This document shows, one piece after another, positions 27,765-38,817 of a DNA stretch of 64,000 nt. Every line of letters starts with the position of its first letter. The stretch's first letter is position 1. Source of the stretch: Halosegnis longus (GTDB lineage Archaea > Halobacteriota > Halobacteria > Halobacteriales > Haloarculaceae); assembly GCF_009663395.1 (NCBI RefSeq), contig NZ_QKNW01000001.1, positions 1,116,001 to 1,180,000 on the forward strand, in the 5' to 3' direction. The translations under genes and the position numbers were made by a program. Below the pieces are notes generated by a model that saw only the letters and a program-made list of their open reading frames with translations, was not told the origin of the DNA and did not search any database.

Positions 27765-28874
27765 ATGACGAAGAAACAGGAGTACACCGACGACTACCCC
27801 GACAAGCGGCTCTACCTCCCCGGCCCGACCGAAGTGCGCGAGGACGTCATCGAGGAGATGGCACAGCCGATGTTCGGCCACCGGATGGACCGGATGACCG
27901 ACCTCTACACCACGATCGTCGAGGACACCAAGACGTTCCTCGACACCGACGACGACGTCATCGTCCTCTCGGCGTCGGGCACGGAGTTCTGGGAGGCGAC
28001 CACGCTGAACCTCGTGGACGACCGCGCGCTCGCGCTCACCTGCGGCAGCTTCAGCGAGCGACAGGCCAACGTCGCCGAGCGGCTCGGCAAGGACGTCGAC
28101 CGACTCGAACACGACTGGGGCGAGGCCGTCAAGCCCGACGAGGTGCGCGAGGCGCTGGAAGCAGACGAGGAGGGCTACGACGCCGTCCTCGCCGTGATGA
28201 ACGAGACCTCGACGGGTGTGCGCAACCCAATCGAGGAAATCGGCGACGTGGTGAAGGAGTATCCGGACACGTTCTTCGTCGTCGACGCAATTTCGTGTCT
28301 CGGCGGCGACTACATCGACATCGAGGGCCACGGCATCGACGCCATCTTCACCTCCACGCAGAAGGCGTTCGGCATGCCGCCGGGCCTCGCGGTCTGTACC
28401 GTCAGCGAGGCGGCCTACGAGCACGAGGTCGATTCCGACTCGGCTTCGTGGTACGGCGGCTTCCAGCGCTGTCTCGACTACTACGACCGCAAGGGACAGA
28501 CTCACTCGACGCCCGCCATCCCGCTCATGCTCGCGTACCGCAAGCAGATGCAACATATGCTCGCGGAGGGCCACGCCGCCCGAGACGACCGCCACCGACA
28601 GATGGCCGAGTACACCCGCGAGTGGGCAAGAGAGCACTTCGACACCTTCGCCGAGGAGGGGTACGAGTCACAGACGGTCACCTGCATCGAGAACACGCAG
28701 GGGATCGACGTGGCCGCCACCATCGAGCAGGTCAGCGAGGAGTACGACTTCGTCTTCTCGAACGGCTACGGCGACATCGGCGAGGAGACGTTCCGTATCG
28801 GCCACATGGGCGAGCACACGCTGGAGACCATCAAGGAGCTCACCGACGCTATCGAGGACGTCGCCGACCTCTAA
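27765..28874 (+). CDS. Class V aminotransferase (alanine-glyoxylate/serine-pyruvate type)
   Basis: A 369-residue PLP enzyme. It has LPGPTEVRE at the start, the SASGTEFWEA phosphate-binding loop (about 66-75), NETSTGVRNP, VVDAISCLGG with the cofactor-contacting Asp, and FTSTQKAFGMPPG with the Schiff-base lysine (about 206). The fold and motifs are those of alanine-glyoxylate/serine-pyruvate aminotransferases; archaeal members vary in donor and acceptor. A single-copy gene with no obvious partner; the 53-bp gap after the MFS gene holds its promoter. Confidence 0.9.
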   Translation: MTKKQEYTDDYPDKRLYLPGPTEVREDVIEEMAQPMFGHRMDRMTDLYTTIVEDTKTFLDTDDDVIVLSASGTEFWEATTLNLVDDRALALTCGSFSERQANVAERLGKDVDRLEHDWGEAVKPDEVREALEADEEGYDAVLAVMNETSTGVRNPIEEIGDVVKEYPDTFFVVDAISCLGGDYIDIEGHGIDAIFTSTQKAFGMPPGLAVCTVSEAAYEHEVDSDSASWYGGFQRCLDYYDRKGQTHSTPAIPLMLAYRKQMQHMLAEGHAARDDRHRQMAEYTREWAREHFDTFAEEGYESQTVTCIENTQGIDVAATIEQVSEEYDFVFSNGYGDIGEETFRIGHMGEHTLETIKELTDAIEDVADL

Positions 28875-28917
28875 ACACGACAGAAGACACATACCCCCCC
28901 GGTAGTAATTTTTTGCT

Positions 28918-29337
28918 GTGGACATCTCTCGCCGCACCACGCTCGCTGCACTCACCGCTGGAGTCACAACCGGAATCGCCGGCTGTAACTCGCTCACCTT
29001 CGGCGGCAAACAGGAGTACACGCCCGTCGTGCTGGAGAACAACCACGACGCGCCACATATGATGGCGTTCACCATCGTCTCCATCCCGGACAACCCGAAC
29101 GGCGGCTTCACCGTCGGCACGAGCGACGCATGGTACGTGACGCCGGGCGATTCACACAGCTTTCCCGAGGCAATTCCCGTCGGCGACGTATCACCTGCTT
29201 CGATGACGGTGATGGTCGTGTTGGAAGACGAGACGGCAAAGCGAGCCCGCTTCCAGATGGACGGTCCCGACGACGCACCACACATCACCGTCACCGAAGC
29301 CGGCGATATCACGGTCAAAACGCGGATGCAGGGGTGA
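28918..29337 (+). CDS. Predicted Tat-exported lipoprotein
   Basis: A 139-residue protein from a GTG start. SRRTTLAAL at 4-12 is a twin-arginine signal and TGIAGC a lipobox with C23 as the lipidated residue. The mature part (beta-rich, about 35-139) looks like a small immunoglobulin-like or cupredoxin-like domain but lacks copper ligands in the expected pattern. A TATA-like GTAGTAATTTTTT lies directly upstream (28901-28913) and the start is probably leaderless. No function recognised. Confidence 0.7.
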   Translation: MDISRRTTLAALTAGVTTGIAGCNSLTFGGKQEYTPVVLENNHDAPHMMAFTIVSIPDNPNGGFTVGTSDAWYVTPGDSHSFPEAIPVGDVSPASMTVMVVLEDETAKRARFQMDGPDDAPHITVTEAGDITVKTRMQG

Positions 29338-29391
29338 CGTACAAGCACCTAGAGAAGTCGCTCTTTACTGTAGATAGCTAACGGAGGCTGA

Positions 29392-29571
29392 ATGGACGAC
29401 CTGCTGGACGATATCGACGAGGACGCCACGGCCGCACTGGAGACGGCTGAGAACCCGGAGACTCGGTATCATCTCCGCGAGATACGCCAGCGACTCGTAC
29501 AGGTGCGCGAACAGCAGGCGCAGGCTGGAGCCGAGACGCCACAGTCTGCGTCGCCCCAGTCGCCCGACTGA
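29392..29571 (+). CDS. Small helical protein before ligA
   Basis: Fifty-nine residues. An acidic start (MDDLLDDIDEDATAALE) is followed by a Gln/Arg-rich helix (about 30-47) and a short Ser/Pro tail. A Shine-Dalgarno GGAGG at 29383-29387 supports the ATG at 29392. It ends 48 bp before ligA on the same strand and may share its transcript. Function unknown. Confidence 0.6.
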   Translation: MDDLLDDIDEDATAALETAENPETRYHLREIRQRLVQVREQQAQAGAETPQSASPQSPD

Positions 29572-31761
<2,190 letters not shown>

Positions 31762-31843
31762 GTGTCCGTTAGCCAGAGACGAGCGAGCGGTTCACCGAGT
31801 CGGCCGACGGGAGGCGCGACTGCGGTTTGGAACAAAAGCGCGC

Positions 31844-32005
31844 TTACGAACGGTCGATGTCGAGTTCTTCCTGGAGGTCCTCCAGCCACCCCTCGTCGTT
31901 GAGCTCCTCCAGCCGGTCGCGGAAGTGGGACTCACAGAGTCCGACCTTGAGCTGGTCCTTCTCGACCGCGACGGCGGCGTCTGCATCGCAGTAGTGACAC
32001 TGCAT
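31844..32005 (-). CDS. DUF6757 family zinc-binding miniprotein
   Basis: Fifty-three residues. C3 and C6 (MQCHYC) with C24 and H27 (LCESHF) form a likely zinc site, followed by a charged helix (RDRLEELNDEGWLEDLQEELD). This matches the haloarchaeal DUF6757 family. It lies 32 bp downstream of the PHP gene on the same strand and may be co-transcribed. Function unknown; short zinc proteins of this type are often regulators or protein partners. Confidence 0.78.
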   Translation of the reverse strand: MQCHYCDADAAVAVEKDQLKVGLCESHFRDRLEELNDEGWLEDLQEELDIDRS

Positions 32006-32037
32006 ACACCGACGTACGCGGCCGGTCGTGAAAACGG

Positions 32038-32841
32038 CTACGGGTGTGGCAGTTCTGTTGCGGCGAGAAACCGGTCGTACGCCGTCGGGGTCATCCCCGC
32101 CACGCCGAGCGTGTGGTCGTGGGCGTCGCTCCCCCCGGTCGGGAGCAGGTCGAACGTCTCGATGGCCTCGGCCAACAGATCGGGGTCGGGGTCGATATCG
32201 TCGGCGTAGGGGTACCAGCGTTCGACGGCGTCGAGGCGTTCACACAGTTCGAGTGCGGCGTGGGGGTCGTCGTAGCGGAACGGGTGGGCGAGGCCGACGA
32301 GCGCGCAGGCGTCGTCGAGCAGCTCGCGGCCGGTCTCGAAGTCTGGCACGTCGCGGGCGACGAAACACGGCCCGTCGTCGCCGATGTACCGGTCGAACAC
32401 GTCGTTCACCGAGAAGTCGGTTACCTCGGCGACGGCCCGCGCGATGTTCGGGCGGCCAAGTCCCGGGCGCGCCTCGATGTCGAGGTCGACGCCGAGTTCG
32501 GCTTCCAGATTCTCGATGATCTGCCGGCCCCGCTGGACGCGGTCGGCCTGTATCCGCTCGGTCTCGCGTTCGAGTTCCATCGTCGGCTCGACGCCGTAGC
32601 CGAGCAAGTCGACGCGTTGGCCGTCGGTCTCGACGCGGAGCTCGATGGCGTGAATCAGCCGGACGCCGTCGCGATACTCCCACGGCGTGTCGAGATTCGG
32701 GTGGAGGCGGTCGTGGTCGGTGATTGCGACCACATCGAGATCCGCGGCCTTCGCCGCGACCGGCACGTCATCCAGGGTCATCTCACCGTCCGAGTTCGTC
32801 GTGTGGGCGTGGAGGTCCGCGACGAGGGGGCCGTCGGTCAT
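32038..32841 (-). CDS. PHP domain phosphoesterase
   Basis: A 267-residue PHP-superfamily protein. Metal ligands are visible in order: DLHAHTTNSDG (about 9-19), ITDHDRL (about 42-48), HAIEL, and later GLAHPFR and GGSDAHDH near the C-terminus. Relatives hydrolyse phosphoesters such as 3',5'-nucleoside bisphosphates, oligoribonucleotides or histidinol phosphate; the substrate here is open. The ATG at 32841 begins MTDGPLVADLHAHT; an upstream in-frame ATG at 32856 adds only five residues. Divergent from a DUF5789 gene. Confidence 0.88.
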   Translation of the reverse strand: MTDGPLVADLHAHTTNSDGEMTLDDVPVAAKAADLDVVAITDHDRLHPNLDTPWEYRDGVRLIHAIELRVETDGQRVDLLGYGVEPTMELERETERIQADRVQRGRQIIENLEAELGVDLDIEARPGLGRPNIARAVAEVTDFSVNDVFDRYIGDDGPCFVARDVPDFETGRELLDDACALVGLAHPFRYDDPHAALELCERLDAVERWYPYADDIDPDPDLLAEAIETFDLLPTGGSDAHDHTLGVAGMTPTAYDRFLAATELPHP

Positions 32842-32887
32842 ACGACACGTACGCACACCACCACCATACCAGTTCGGCCTTAGTGGT

Positions 32888-32939
32888 CCTTAATGAATTA
32901 CCAGTGTGGAACCGTGACTATACACAACGTTCATTAAGG
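32888..32939. promoter_or_regulatory. Split inverted repeat between divergent genes
   Basis: CCTTAATGAA (32888-32897) and TTCATTAAGG (32930-32939) are perfect reverse complements 32 bp apart. They lie between the divergent PHP and DUF5789 starts; the right arm is 29 bases before the ATG at 32969 and overlaps its promoter zone (TTTATGTTGTA follows). A paired operator for one regulator acting on both genes is plausible. Confidence 0.5.
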
Positions 32940-32968
32940 TTCCTGGTTGTTTATGTTGTATGCGATGT

Positions 32969-33247
32969 ATGGCCGACGTTGACGCGAACTTGGACGCACA
33001 CAGCTACCCGGCGACGGCGAGTGAACTCATCGAGGCGTACGGCGAGACCGAACTCGAACTCCAGAACGGCTCGGAGACCTTCGGCGAAGCCCTGGGCCGA
33101 CTCGGCGAGACGACCTACGAGGACGCCGACGCCGCCAAGACCGCCGTGATGTCCGTCGTCTCGGAGGGCGCAATCGGCCGGAAAGGATACTCGGACCGCG
33201 ACGCGCCGACCGTCGGCGGGATGGGGCCGTCCCCGGTCAGCTTCTAA
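32969..33247 (+). CDS. DUF5789 family protein (copy 1)
   Basis: A 92-residue acidic protein: SYPATASELIEAYGETELELQNGSE, split here by its conserved parts, then a helical middle and a Gly/Pro tail ending GGMGPSPVSF. The 'YPATASEL...YGETELEL.NG.ET' pattern is that of haloarchaeal DUF5789; a second copy lies at 43106. The ATG at 32969 or the one at 32960 could be used; a TATA-like TTTATGTTGTA just upstream (32950-32960) favours a very short or absent leader. Function unknown. Confidence 0.75.
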   Translation: MADVDANLDAHSYPATASELIEAYGETELELQNGSETFGEALGRLGETTYEDADAAKTAVMSVVSEGAIGRKGYSDRDAPTVGGMGPSPVSF

Positions 33248-33403
33248 GCGATACAGTCGGCCGTTTTCACGTATTTTTTCTCACCGGTAGCGCTGCCGAC
33301 GTTCAAATACCATACCGCCACAGTCCCGGCGTGACGTAGGAGTCGCGGCGACGGGCCACGGCGGGAGCACGGCCCACCTGTCGCCGAGCGGTCGGGCCGT
33401 CTG

Positions 33404-34399
33404 TCAATCCAGCCACTCGATAGCCGCGCCCATCTCGAACGGGAGCCGCCCGACGCGGTACCCCTCGACGTGACCGTCCGGGCGCGCCCGGAAGACGACG
33501 GTCGGCTCGTGGGCCACCTGCGGCTGTTCGCCGGCGACGGCCGCCCACTCGTCGTCCCGAAACGAGGAACAGTCGACGAACAGCACCGCCGACGGGTGGG
33601 CCGCGAGCTGGTCGCGGGTCTTCGCGTCGGCCGTCTCGCGCACGGCAGCCACGGGCGTGTCGGCGCGGTCGCGTTTGGTCGGCGGTCGCGGTCGCGTCAC
33701 CTCGACTAACTGCTCGCCCTCGACGAGGAAGTCGAGGGCGTGGCCGCTGTCGAGGTCGATCTCCGGCTCGAAGGCGAGGTCGGCGTCGGCCAGCAGCTTC
33801 GCGACGATGAACTCACCCATCGTCGCGGCCATCCGGCCCACGTCCAGCCCCTCGCTCGTCCCGAGCTTCGAGGCCATCGTGTAACGGTACTCGTCGAGCG
33901 CGCCCGTCGAGAGGAGTCGCTCGAAGAAGGCGAGTCCCTCCTCGGGCGTCGCATCCGGGAAGCCGCCGGCGTGCTCGGCGAAGAAGCGCCGCGTCGTGTC
34001 CCGGCCGTCCTTCGAGAGGAAGACGGGGAGGAAGAACCACGCGACGTGGTCGTAGCCCGCCAACAACGGGTCGACGAGTTCGAACCGGGCGAGTAGCTCC
34101 CGCTGTGCCCACCGCGCGACGGGGTAGGGAACTTCGGTGAAATCCTGCTTGTTCGTGCGCCACAGCGCCTCCGGCGTCGTGGTGTTGCCCATCCAGTAGG
34201 CGTGGGAGTTCCAGCAGAACAGCGCGAAGTCGCCGTTGTCCATCTCCAGTCGACAGGCCTCGTAGCCGGCCGGCGGATCGAACCACGGCGTCTCCATCCG
34301 CGCACCGAACGATTCCTCCAGCGGCGCGAGCAGTCGGTCGCGGACCCGCTGGTCCGACCACGACTCGTTCGACACACGGAAGCGAAGCGGGCCTGCCAC
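33404..34399 (-). CDS. DUF5784 family protein
   Basis: A 331-residue soluble protein of a haloarchaeal family I know as DUF5784. Conserved-looking blocks are the aromatic-rich DFALFCWNSHAYWMGN (about 57-72), VAWFFLPVFLSKDGRDTTRR, and a C-terminal part with DLDSGHALDFLVEGEQLVEVTRP that resembles a restriction-endonuclease-like (PD-DxK-type) core: an acidic residue, then E-x-V on a strand. A nuclease role is only a possibility. Divergent from DUF5786 with a 98-bp gap. Confidence 0.7.
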   Translation of the reverse strand: MAGPLRFRVSNESWSDQRVRDRLLAPLEESFGARMETPWFDPPAGYEACRLEMDNGDFALFCWNSHAYWMGNTTTPEALWRTNKQDFTEVPYPVARWAQRELLARFELVDPLLAGYDHVAWFFLPVFLSKDGRDTTRRFFAEHAGGFPDATPEEGLAFFERLLSTGALDEYRYTMASKLGTSEGLDVGRMAATMGEFIVAKLLADADLAFEPEIDLDSGHALDFLVEGEQLVEVTRPRPPTKRDRADTPVAAVRETADAKTRDQLAAHPSAVLFVDCSSFRDDEWAAVAGEQPQVAHEPTVVFRARPDGHVEGYRVGRLPFEMGAAIEWLD

Positions 34400-34497
34400 A
34401 TCTTCCCCTCGGCCTCCGCGGGTTTACTCTTGTCCCGCGGCTCGTGTGAACAGTACCCACACATTTTAGTAGACACAATTGCAACGGTTGTTCATCC

Positions 34498-34671
34498 ATG
34501 GGAATGGGAAACTTTGACGAGGCAGAACACGAGCGCCGCGAGGCGAAACACTCCAACGTCGACGCGACGAGCGACGACACCCGAACCCAGTATCGCGGCA
34601 GCGTGAGCTACGATTCCGGTGAATCGACCGAGGCGCTGCTCGACCAGTTCGAGCAGATGAAATCTGACTGA
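34498..34671 (+). CDS. DUF5786 family protein
   Basis: Fifty-seven residues. A glycine-rich start (MGMGNFDEAEHE), a variable middle, then the family ending: GSVSYDSGESTEALLDQFEQMK. This matches haloarchaeal DUF5786. TATA-like ATTTTAGTAGA lies about 30 bases upstream (34463-34473). It precedes the Rad3-like helicase by 90 bp on the same strand. Function unknown. Confidence 0.72.
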   Translation: MGMGNFDEAEHERREAKHSNVDATSDDTRTQYRGSVSYDSGESTEALLDQFEQMKSD

Positions 34672-34760
34672 GTCGTCTCTCCTTCCGGTCCATCTACCTT
34701 CGGTAGCGGTGGCCACGTCCCGACCGAGTCCTTTACCGCCCCCGCGACGAACCACCTGAC

Positions 34761-36509
34761 GTGAAACCCGCGCGGATGCTGTCGGAGTTCCCTGCCCCAT
34801 CCTTTCGTGGCGCACAGGAGCAGGCGCTCGAAGATATCCGCGACGCCTTCGACGCCGGCAACGATGTCGTCCTCGTGCGCGCCCCCACCGGCTCCGGCAA
34901 GTCGCTCCTCGCCCGCGCCATCGCGGGCTGCGCGAAGACGCCCGGCGAGACCGACCACGTCGAATCCTTTGGGGCCTACTACACCACGCCGCAGGTCTCC
35001 CAACTCGACGACGTGGCCGGCGACGACCTGCTCGATGATTTCTCCATCATCCGCGGAAAGGGTAACTACGACTGCATCCTCCCCGGTGAGACGGACACCC
35101 CCGTCACCGAAGCACCGTGTGCCCGCGAAACCGGCTTCGACTGCCCCGTCAAACACCGGTGTCCGTATTTCTCCGACCGCGCTATCGCCTCGAACCGCAA
35201 CATCGCCGCGATGACGCTCGCGTACTTCATGCAGACGGCCGGCTCGGACGTGTTCGGCAAGCGCGACGTGGTCGTCATCGACGAGGCACACGGGCTCGCG
35301 GAGTGGGCCGAGATGTACGCGACCATCGACCTCTCTCCCCACCGGGTCCCGGTCTGGGACAGCTGTGAACCGCCCGCGGTCGACGGGCTGACCGACGTGG
35401 AAGGGTACGCCGAGCGCCTGTTGCGCGTCTGTGGCCGGCGACAGGAGGAGTTGCGCGCCGAAACCGAACTCACCCGCCGTGAGGTGGCAGAACGCGACCG
35501 ACTCTCCGAACTCGTCCGCGAACTCCAGTGGTTCATCGAGGACGCGAGCGACCCCGAGTCCCCGACGACGTGGGTCATCGACCAGCCCGACGGGGCCGGC
35601 TCCGCCATCACGGTAAAACCGATGGACCCCGCCCGCTATCTCCACCACACCGTCTGGGAGCGTGGCAACAAGTTCGCGCTCTTGTCGGCGACGATTCTCA
35701 ACAAGGAAGCGTTCTGTGCGAGCGCCGGACTCGCCCCCGACAACGTCGCGCTCGTCGACGTGCCACACACCTTCCCGCTGGAGCACCGCCCGCTGTACGA
35801 CGTGACCTGCGGGAAGATGACCTACGACCACCGCGACGAGACGCTCCCGAAGGTCGCCCGCACCATCGTCCGGCTGATGCAGCGCCACCCCGACGAGAAA
35901 GGGCTGATTCACGCCCACAGCTACGCCATCGCCGACGAACTTGTCACGCTGTTAGACGAGATGGGCGTCGGCGGGCGCGTCCGAACCCACGACGCCGACA
36001 GCCGCGACCAAGCCCTGCTCGGGTGGAAGGGCGAGGACTCCAATGCCGTCTTCGTCTCGGTGAAGATGGAGGAGGCGCTGGATTTGAACGGTGACCTGTG
36101 TCGATGGCAGGTGGTGTGTAAGGCTCCGTATCCGAACACGCGCGACTCCCGGGTGGCCCGGCGACTGGAGGACGACCAGTGGGCGTGGTACTTCCGGACG
36201 GCGCTACGGACGGTGATTCAGGCCGCCGGCCGGGTCGTGCGCGCCCCCGACGACTACGGCGCGACGTATCTGGCCGACTCCTCGCTGCTCGACGTGTTCG
36301 ACCGCGCCCGGGCGGACACCCCCGCGTGGTTCCGCGAACAGATCGACGCGATGGAACAGCCGAATCTGCCGGCGTTCGACCCCGGTGGGGCCAACGCCGG
36401 CGCGGCACCGACGCGCAACTACGGCTCTGACTCCGAGGGACCCGACGACACCGCGCGGTCGCAGTCGCTGTCCGACCACCCGCTCGGCGACGTGTGGGGG
36501 ACCGACTAG
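34761..36509 (+). CDS. Rad3/XPD-like superfamily 2 DNA helicase with iron-sulfur domain
   Basis: A 582-residue helicase from a GTG start. Walker A APTGSGKS (about 40-47) and DEAH-box VIDEAHGL are visible. Between them sit four cysteines (NYDC, APC, FDC, HRC) spaced like the [4Fe-4S] cluster of XPD/FancJ/DinG enzymes. The helicase C-terminal domain ends with QAAGRVVRAPDD (motif VI, QxxGRxxR). Such enzymes unwind DNA 5'-3' in repair or during replication restart. Haloarchaea have several Rad3-like paralogues. The stop TAG lies within CTAG shared with the convergent miniprotein. Confidence 0.9.
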   Translation: MKPARMLSEFPAPSFRGAQEQALEDIRDAFDAGNDVVLVRAPTGSGKSLLARAIAGCAKTPGETDHVESFGAYYTTPQVSQLDDVAGDDLLDDFSIIRGKGNYDCILPGETDTPVTEAPCARETGFDCPVKHRCPYFSDRAIASNRNIAAMTLAYFMQTAGSDVFGKRDVVVIDEAHGLAEWAEMYATIDLSPHRVPVWDSCEPPAVDGLTDVEGYAERLLRVCGRRQEELRAETELTRREVAERDRLSELVRELQWFIEDASDPESPTTWVIDQPDGAGSAITVKPMDPARYLHHTVWERGNKFALLSATILNKEAFCASAGLAPDNVALVDVPHTFPLEHRPLYDVTCGKMTYDHRDETLPKVARTIVRLMQRHPDEKGLIHAHSYAIADELVTLLDEMGVGGRVRTHDADSRDQALLGWKGEDSNAVFVSVKMEEALDLNGDLCRWQVVCKAPYPNTRDSRVARRLEDDQWAWYFRTALRTVIQAAGRVVRAPDDYGATYLADSSLLDVFDRARADTPAWFREQIDAMEQPNLPAFDPGGANAGAAPTRNYGSDSEGPDDTARSQSLSDHPLGDVWGTD

Positions 36510-36592
36510 AAGATGGAGACGGCAGCGGCCGCAATCGAGGAGCCACCCATCAACAGCACCATGACGATGGCGATAATCTGGCTTCTGTCCAT
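36506..36592 (-). CDS. 28-residue membrane miniprotein
   Basis: MDRSQ followed by about 22 hydrophobic residues to the C-terminus: one membrane helix, the same length and build as the miniprotein at 3277-3363 but on the other strand. Its stop overlaps the helicase stop in the palindrome CTAG. No family recognised; candidates of this size are easily missed by gene finders. Confidence 0.6.
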   Translation of the reverse strand: MDRSQIIAIVMVLLMGGSSIAAAAVSIF

Positions 36593-36675
36593 ACACGAGA
36601 CGACGTAGCGAGCCGAATAGATGTATCGGCTCCGTCGGACGCGGAGTTTAAACGCGAGAACGGCCCACATCGGGT

Positions 36676-37797
36676 ATGAGCGATGCTCGCCAGTTTTGTC
36701 CCCGGTGTGGCGACCCGGTGGCCCGCCCCGACGACGCCGACCTCCCGGGCGGTGCCCGCGACCCCGACGCCATCCTCTGTGACGACTGCTACTTCGAGGA
36801 TTTCGAGTTGGTCGACGCCCCCGAGCGCATCGAGGTGTTGGTCTGTTCACAGTGTGGCGCGGTCCAGCGGGGCAACCGCTGGGTGGACGTGGACGCCGAG
36901 GACTACACCGATATCGCAATCGACGAGACCGCGGAGTCGCTCGGCGTCCACGTCGACGCCCGCGAGGTGACGTGGGGCGTCGAACCCGAACAGGTCGACC
37001 AGAACACCATCCGGATGCACGCCACCTTCACCGGCTTCATCCGCGACACCCCGCTACAGGAGGAGGTGACGGTCCCCGTCTACATCGCCCGCGGCACCTG
37101 TGACCGCTGTGGGCGCATCGCCGGCGACTACTGGAACGCGCTCGTGCAGGTCCGGGGCACGAACCGGACGCCGACGACCGAGGAGATGGACCGCGCCGAG
37201 ACCATCGCCCGCGAGTACATCGCCGAGCGCGAGGCGACGGGCGACCGCAACGCCTTCATCACCAGCGCGAAGCGGGGGGACAGCGGGCTGAATCTGAAGA
37301 TCTCGGCAAACCAGATGGGCGAGGCAATCGCCCACCGCATCGTCAGAGAGTTCGGCGGCTCCGTCTCTGCCGCAGAGACGCTCACCACCGAGGACGGCGA
37401 CGGCAACGAACTCTACCGGGTCACCTTCGTCGCCCGCCTCCCGGAGTTCACCCCCGGCGACGTGGTCGACTTCGACGACGGCGACGGCCCGGTGCTCGTG
37501 ACGAGCGCCCACGGGAATCTGAAGGGCGTCCGCGTCGAGACGGGCGAGCGCTACGAGGCCAGCCACGAGGAAGGCATCGCGCCCGACGGCCGCAAGCTCG
37601 GCGACCGCGCCGACGTCGAGCAGACGACCCTCGTCGCGGTGGAGGACGACCGCGCCGTCCAGGTGCTGGACCCCGAGACGTTCGAGTCGAAGACCGTCCC
37701 GCGGCCCGACTACATGCACGCCGACGCGACCGAGGTGCCGGTGCTCCGCTCGCGGGCCGGACTCCACGTTCTGCCGACCGAGGACGCCGATGTCTGA
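36676..37797 (+). CDS. NMD3-like ribosome-associated zinc protein
   Basis: A 373-residue archaeal NMD3. Two zinc fingers are formed by four CxxC pairs: CPRC (about 8), CDDC (about 35), CSQC (about 57) and CDRC (about 140), followed by an eIF5A-like/SH3-like domain (FTPGDVVDFDDGDGPVLV). In eukaryotes NMD3 escorts the 60S subunit; in archaea it binds the large subunit and its role is less clear. The next gene, taw2, begins 8 bases before its stop, so the two are translationally coupled. Confidence 0.93.
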   Translation: MSDARQFCPRCGDPVARPDDADLPGGARDPDAILCDDCYFEDFELVDAPERIEVLVCSQCGAVQRGNRWVDVDAEDYTDIAIDETAESLGVHVDAREVTWGVEPEQVDQNTIRMHATFTGFIRDTPLQEEVTVPVYIARGTCDRCGRIAGDYWNALVQVRGTNRTPTTEEMDRAETIAREYIAEREATGDRNAFITSAKRGDSGLNLKISANQMGEAIAHRIVREFGGSVSAAETLTTEDGDGNELYRVTFVARLPEFTPGDVVDFDDGDGPVLVTSAHGNLKGVRVETGERYEASHEEGIAPDGRKLGDRADVEQTTLVAVEDDRAVQVLDPETFESKTVPRPDYMHADATEVPVLRSRAGLHVLPTEDADV

Positions 37798-38767
37798 GCT
37801 GGCGGTCGTCGTCCCGCGCGCGGAGACGGAGTCGGTGCTCGATTCGCTCGCCGCCGCCGGACTCTACGACGACACGCGCTCGATTCAGCCCCACGGCGAG
37901 GGCGTCGCAATCCCAGTCACCGACGCACCCGACGGCTACGAGACGGTCCGCGTGGACCTGCCACCGCGCAACCGCGATCTCCGGGAGCTGCTTGCGGGTC
38001 GCGGCTGGAGCGACGCCGACCTCGACCGCCTGCCGACCTCGTGGGCGGTCGTCGGCTCCTGTCTGCTCGTACAGGGCGACGACTTCCCCGACCCGGCCGC
38101 CGTCGGCGACGCGCTGCTCGAACTCCACGGCGAGGCCGACACCGTCCTCGTCTCCCACGGCATCGCGGGCGACCAGCGCGAACCCGACGTGGAGGTCATC
38201 GCCGGCACCGGCGACACGGAAGTAGTTCACACCGAACACGGGACGAAGTACGCACTCGACCTCGCGCGGGTGATGTTCTCGCCGGGGAATCAGGCCGAGC
38301 GCGCCCGGATGGGCGAGGTCGTCGCCGCGGGCGAACGCGTCTTCGATATGTTCGCCGGCATCGGCTACTTCACGCTCCCGATGGCCCGCGCCGGCGCGGA
38401 CGTGACGGCCGCCGAAATCAACCCCGAGGCGTACCGGTATCTCGTCGAGAACGCCGTCCTCAACGGCGTCCAAGACAGGCTCTCGGCGTTTCGCGCCGAC
38501 TGCCGGGACGTGGACGTGCTCGCCGACCGCGTCGTGATGGGGTACTACGACGCCCCCGACTACCTCGACACCACGCTCGCCGCACTCGATTCGGGCGTCG
38601 TCCACCTCCACGCCACCGCCCCGACGGACGACCCGTGGACGGAGCCGGTCGCCGCGCTCGAAGCCGCCGCAGGCGAGCGTCTCGTCGAGATACTCGACCG
38701 CCGGGTCGTCAAGAGTCACGCACCGGGCGTCGACCACGTCGTCGTCGACGCACGAATCGGGGAATAG
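37790..38767 (+). CDS. taw2: Taw2/TYW2-like wyosine-pathway transferase (Trm5 family)
   Basis: A 325-residue Trm5/TYW2-family enzyme modifying tRNA-Phe position 37. The SAM site is VFDMFAGIGYF (about 184-194) and the acidic loop AAEINPEAY. After strand 4, where Trm5 methyltransferases have N-L/P-P, this protein has MGYYDAPDYL. MGY at this place marks the TYW2/Taw2 subgroup, which transfers the aminocarboxypropyl group of SAM instead of methyl. So Taw2 is preferred to Trm5. It overlaps nmd3 by 8 bases. Confidence 0.85.
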   Translation: MSELAVVVPRAETESVLDSLAAAGLYDDTRSIQPHGEGVAIPVTDAPDGYETVRVDLPPRNRDLRELLAGRGWSDADLDRLPTSWAVVGSCLLVQGDDFPDPAAVGDALLELHGEADTVLVSHGIAGDQREPDVEVIAGTGDTEVVHTEHGTKYALDLARVMFSPGNQAERARMGEVVAAGERVFDMFAGIGYFTLPMARAGADVTAAEINPEAYRYLVENAVLNGVQDRLSAFRADCRDVDVLADRVVMGYYDAPDYLDTTLAALDSGVVHLHATAPTDDPWTEPVAALEAAAGERLVEILDRRVVKSHAPGVDHVVVDARIGE

Positions 38768-38817
38768 ACCCGACGTCGAAGCGTTTAATCGCTGACCGCG
38801 AGTCGTTGTAGGCGAGC

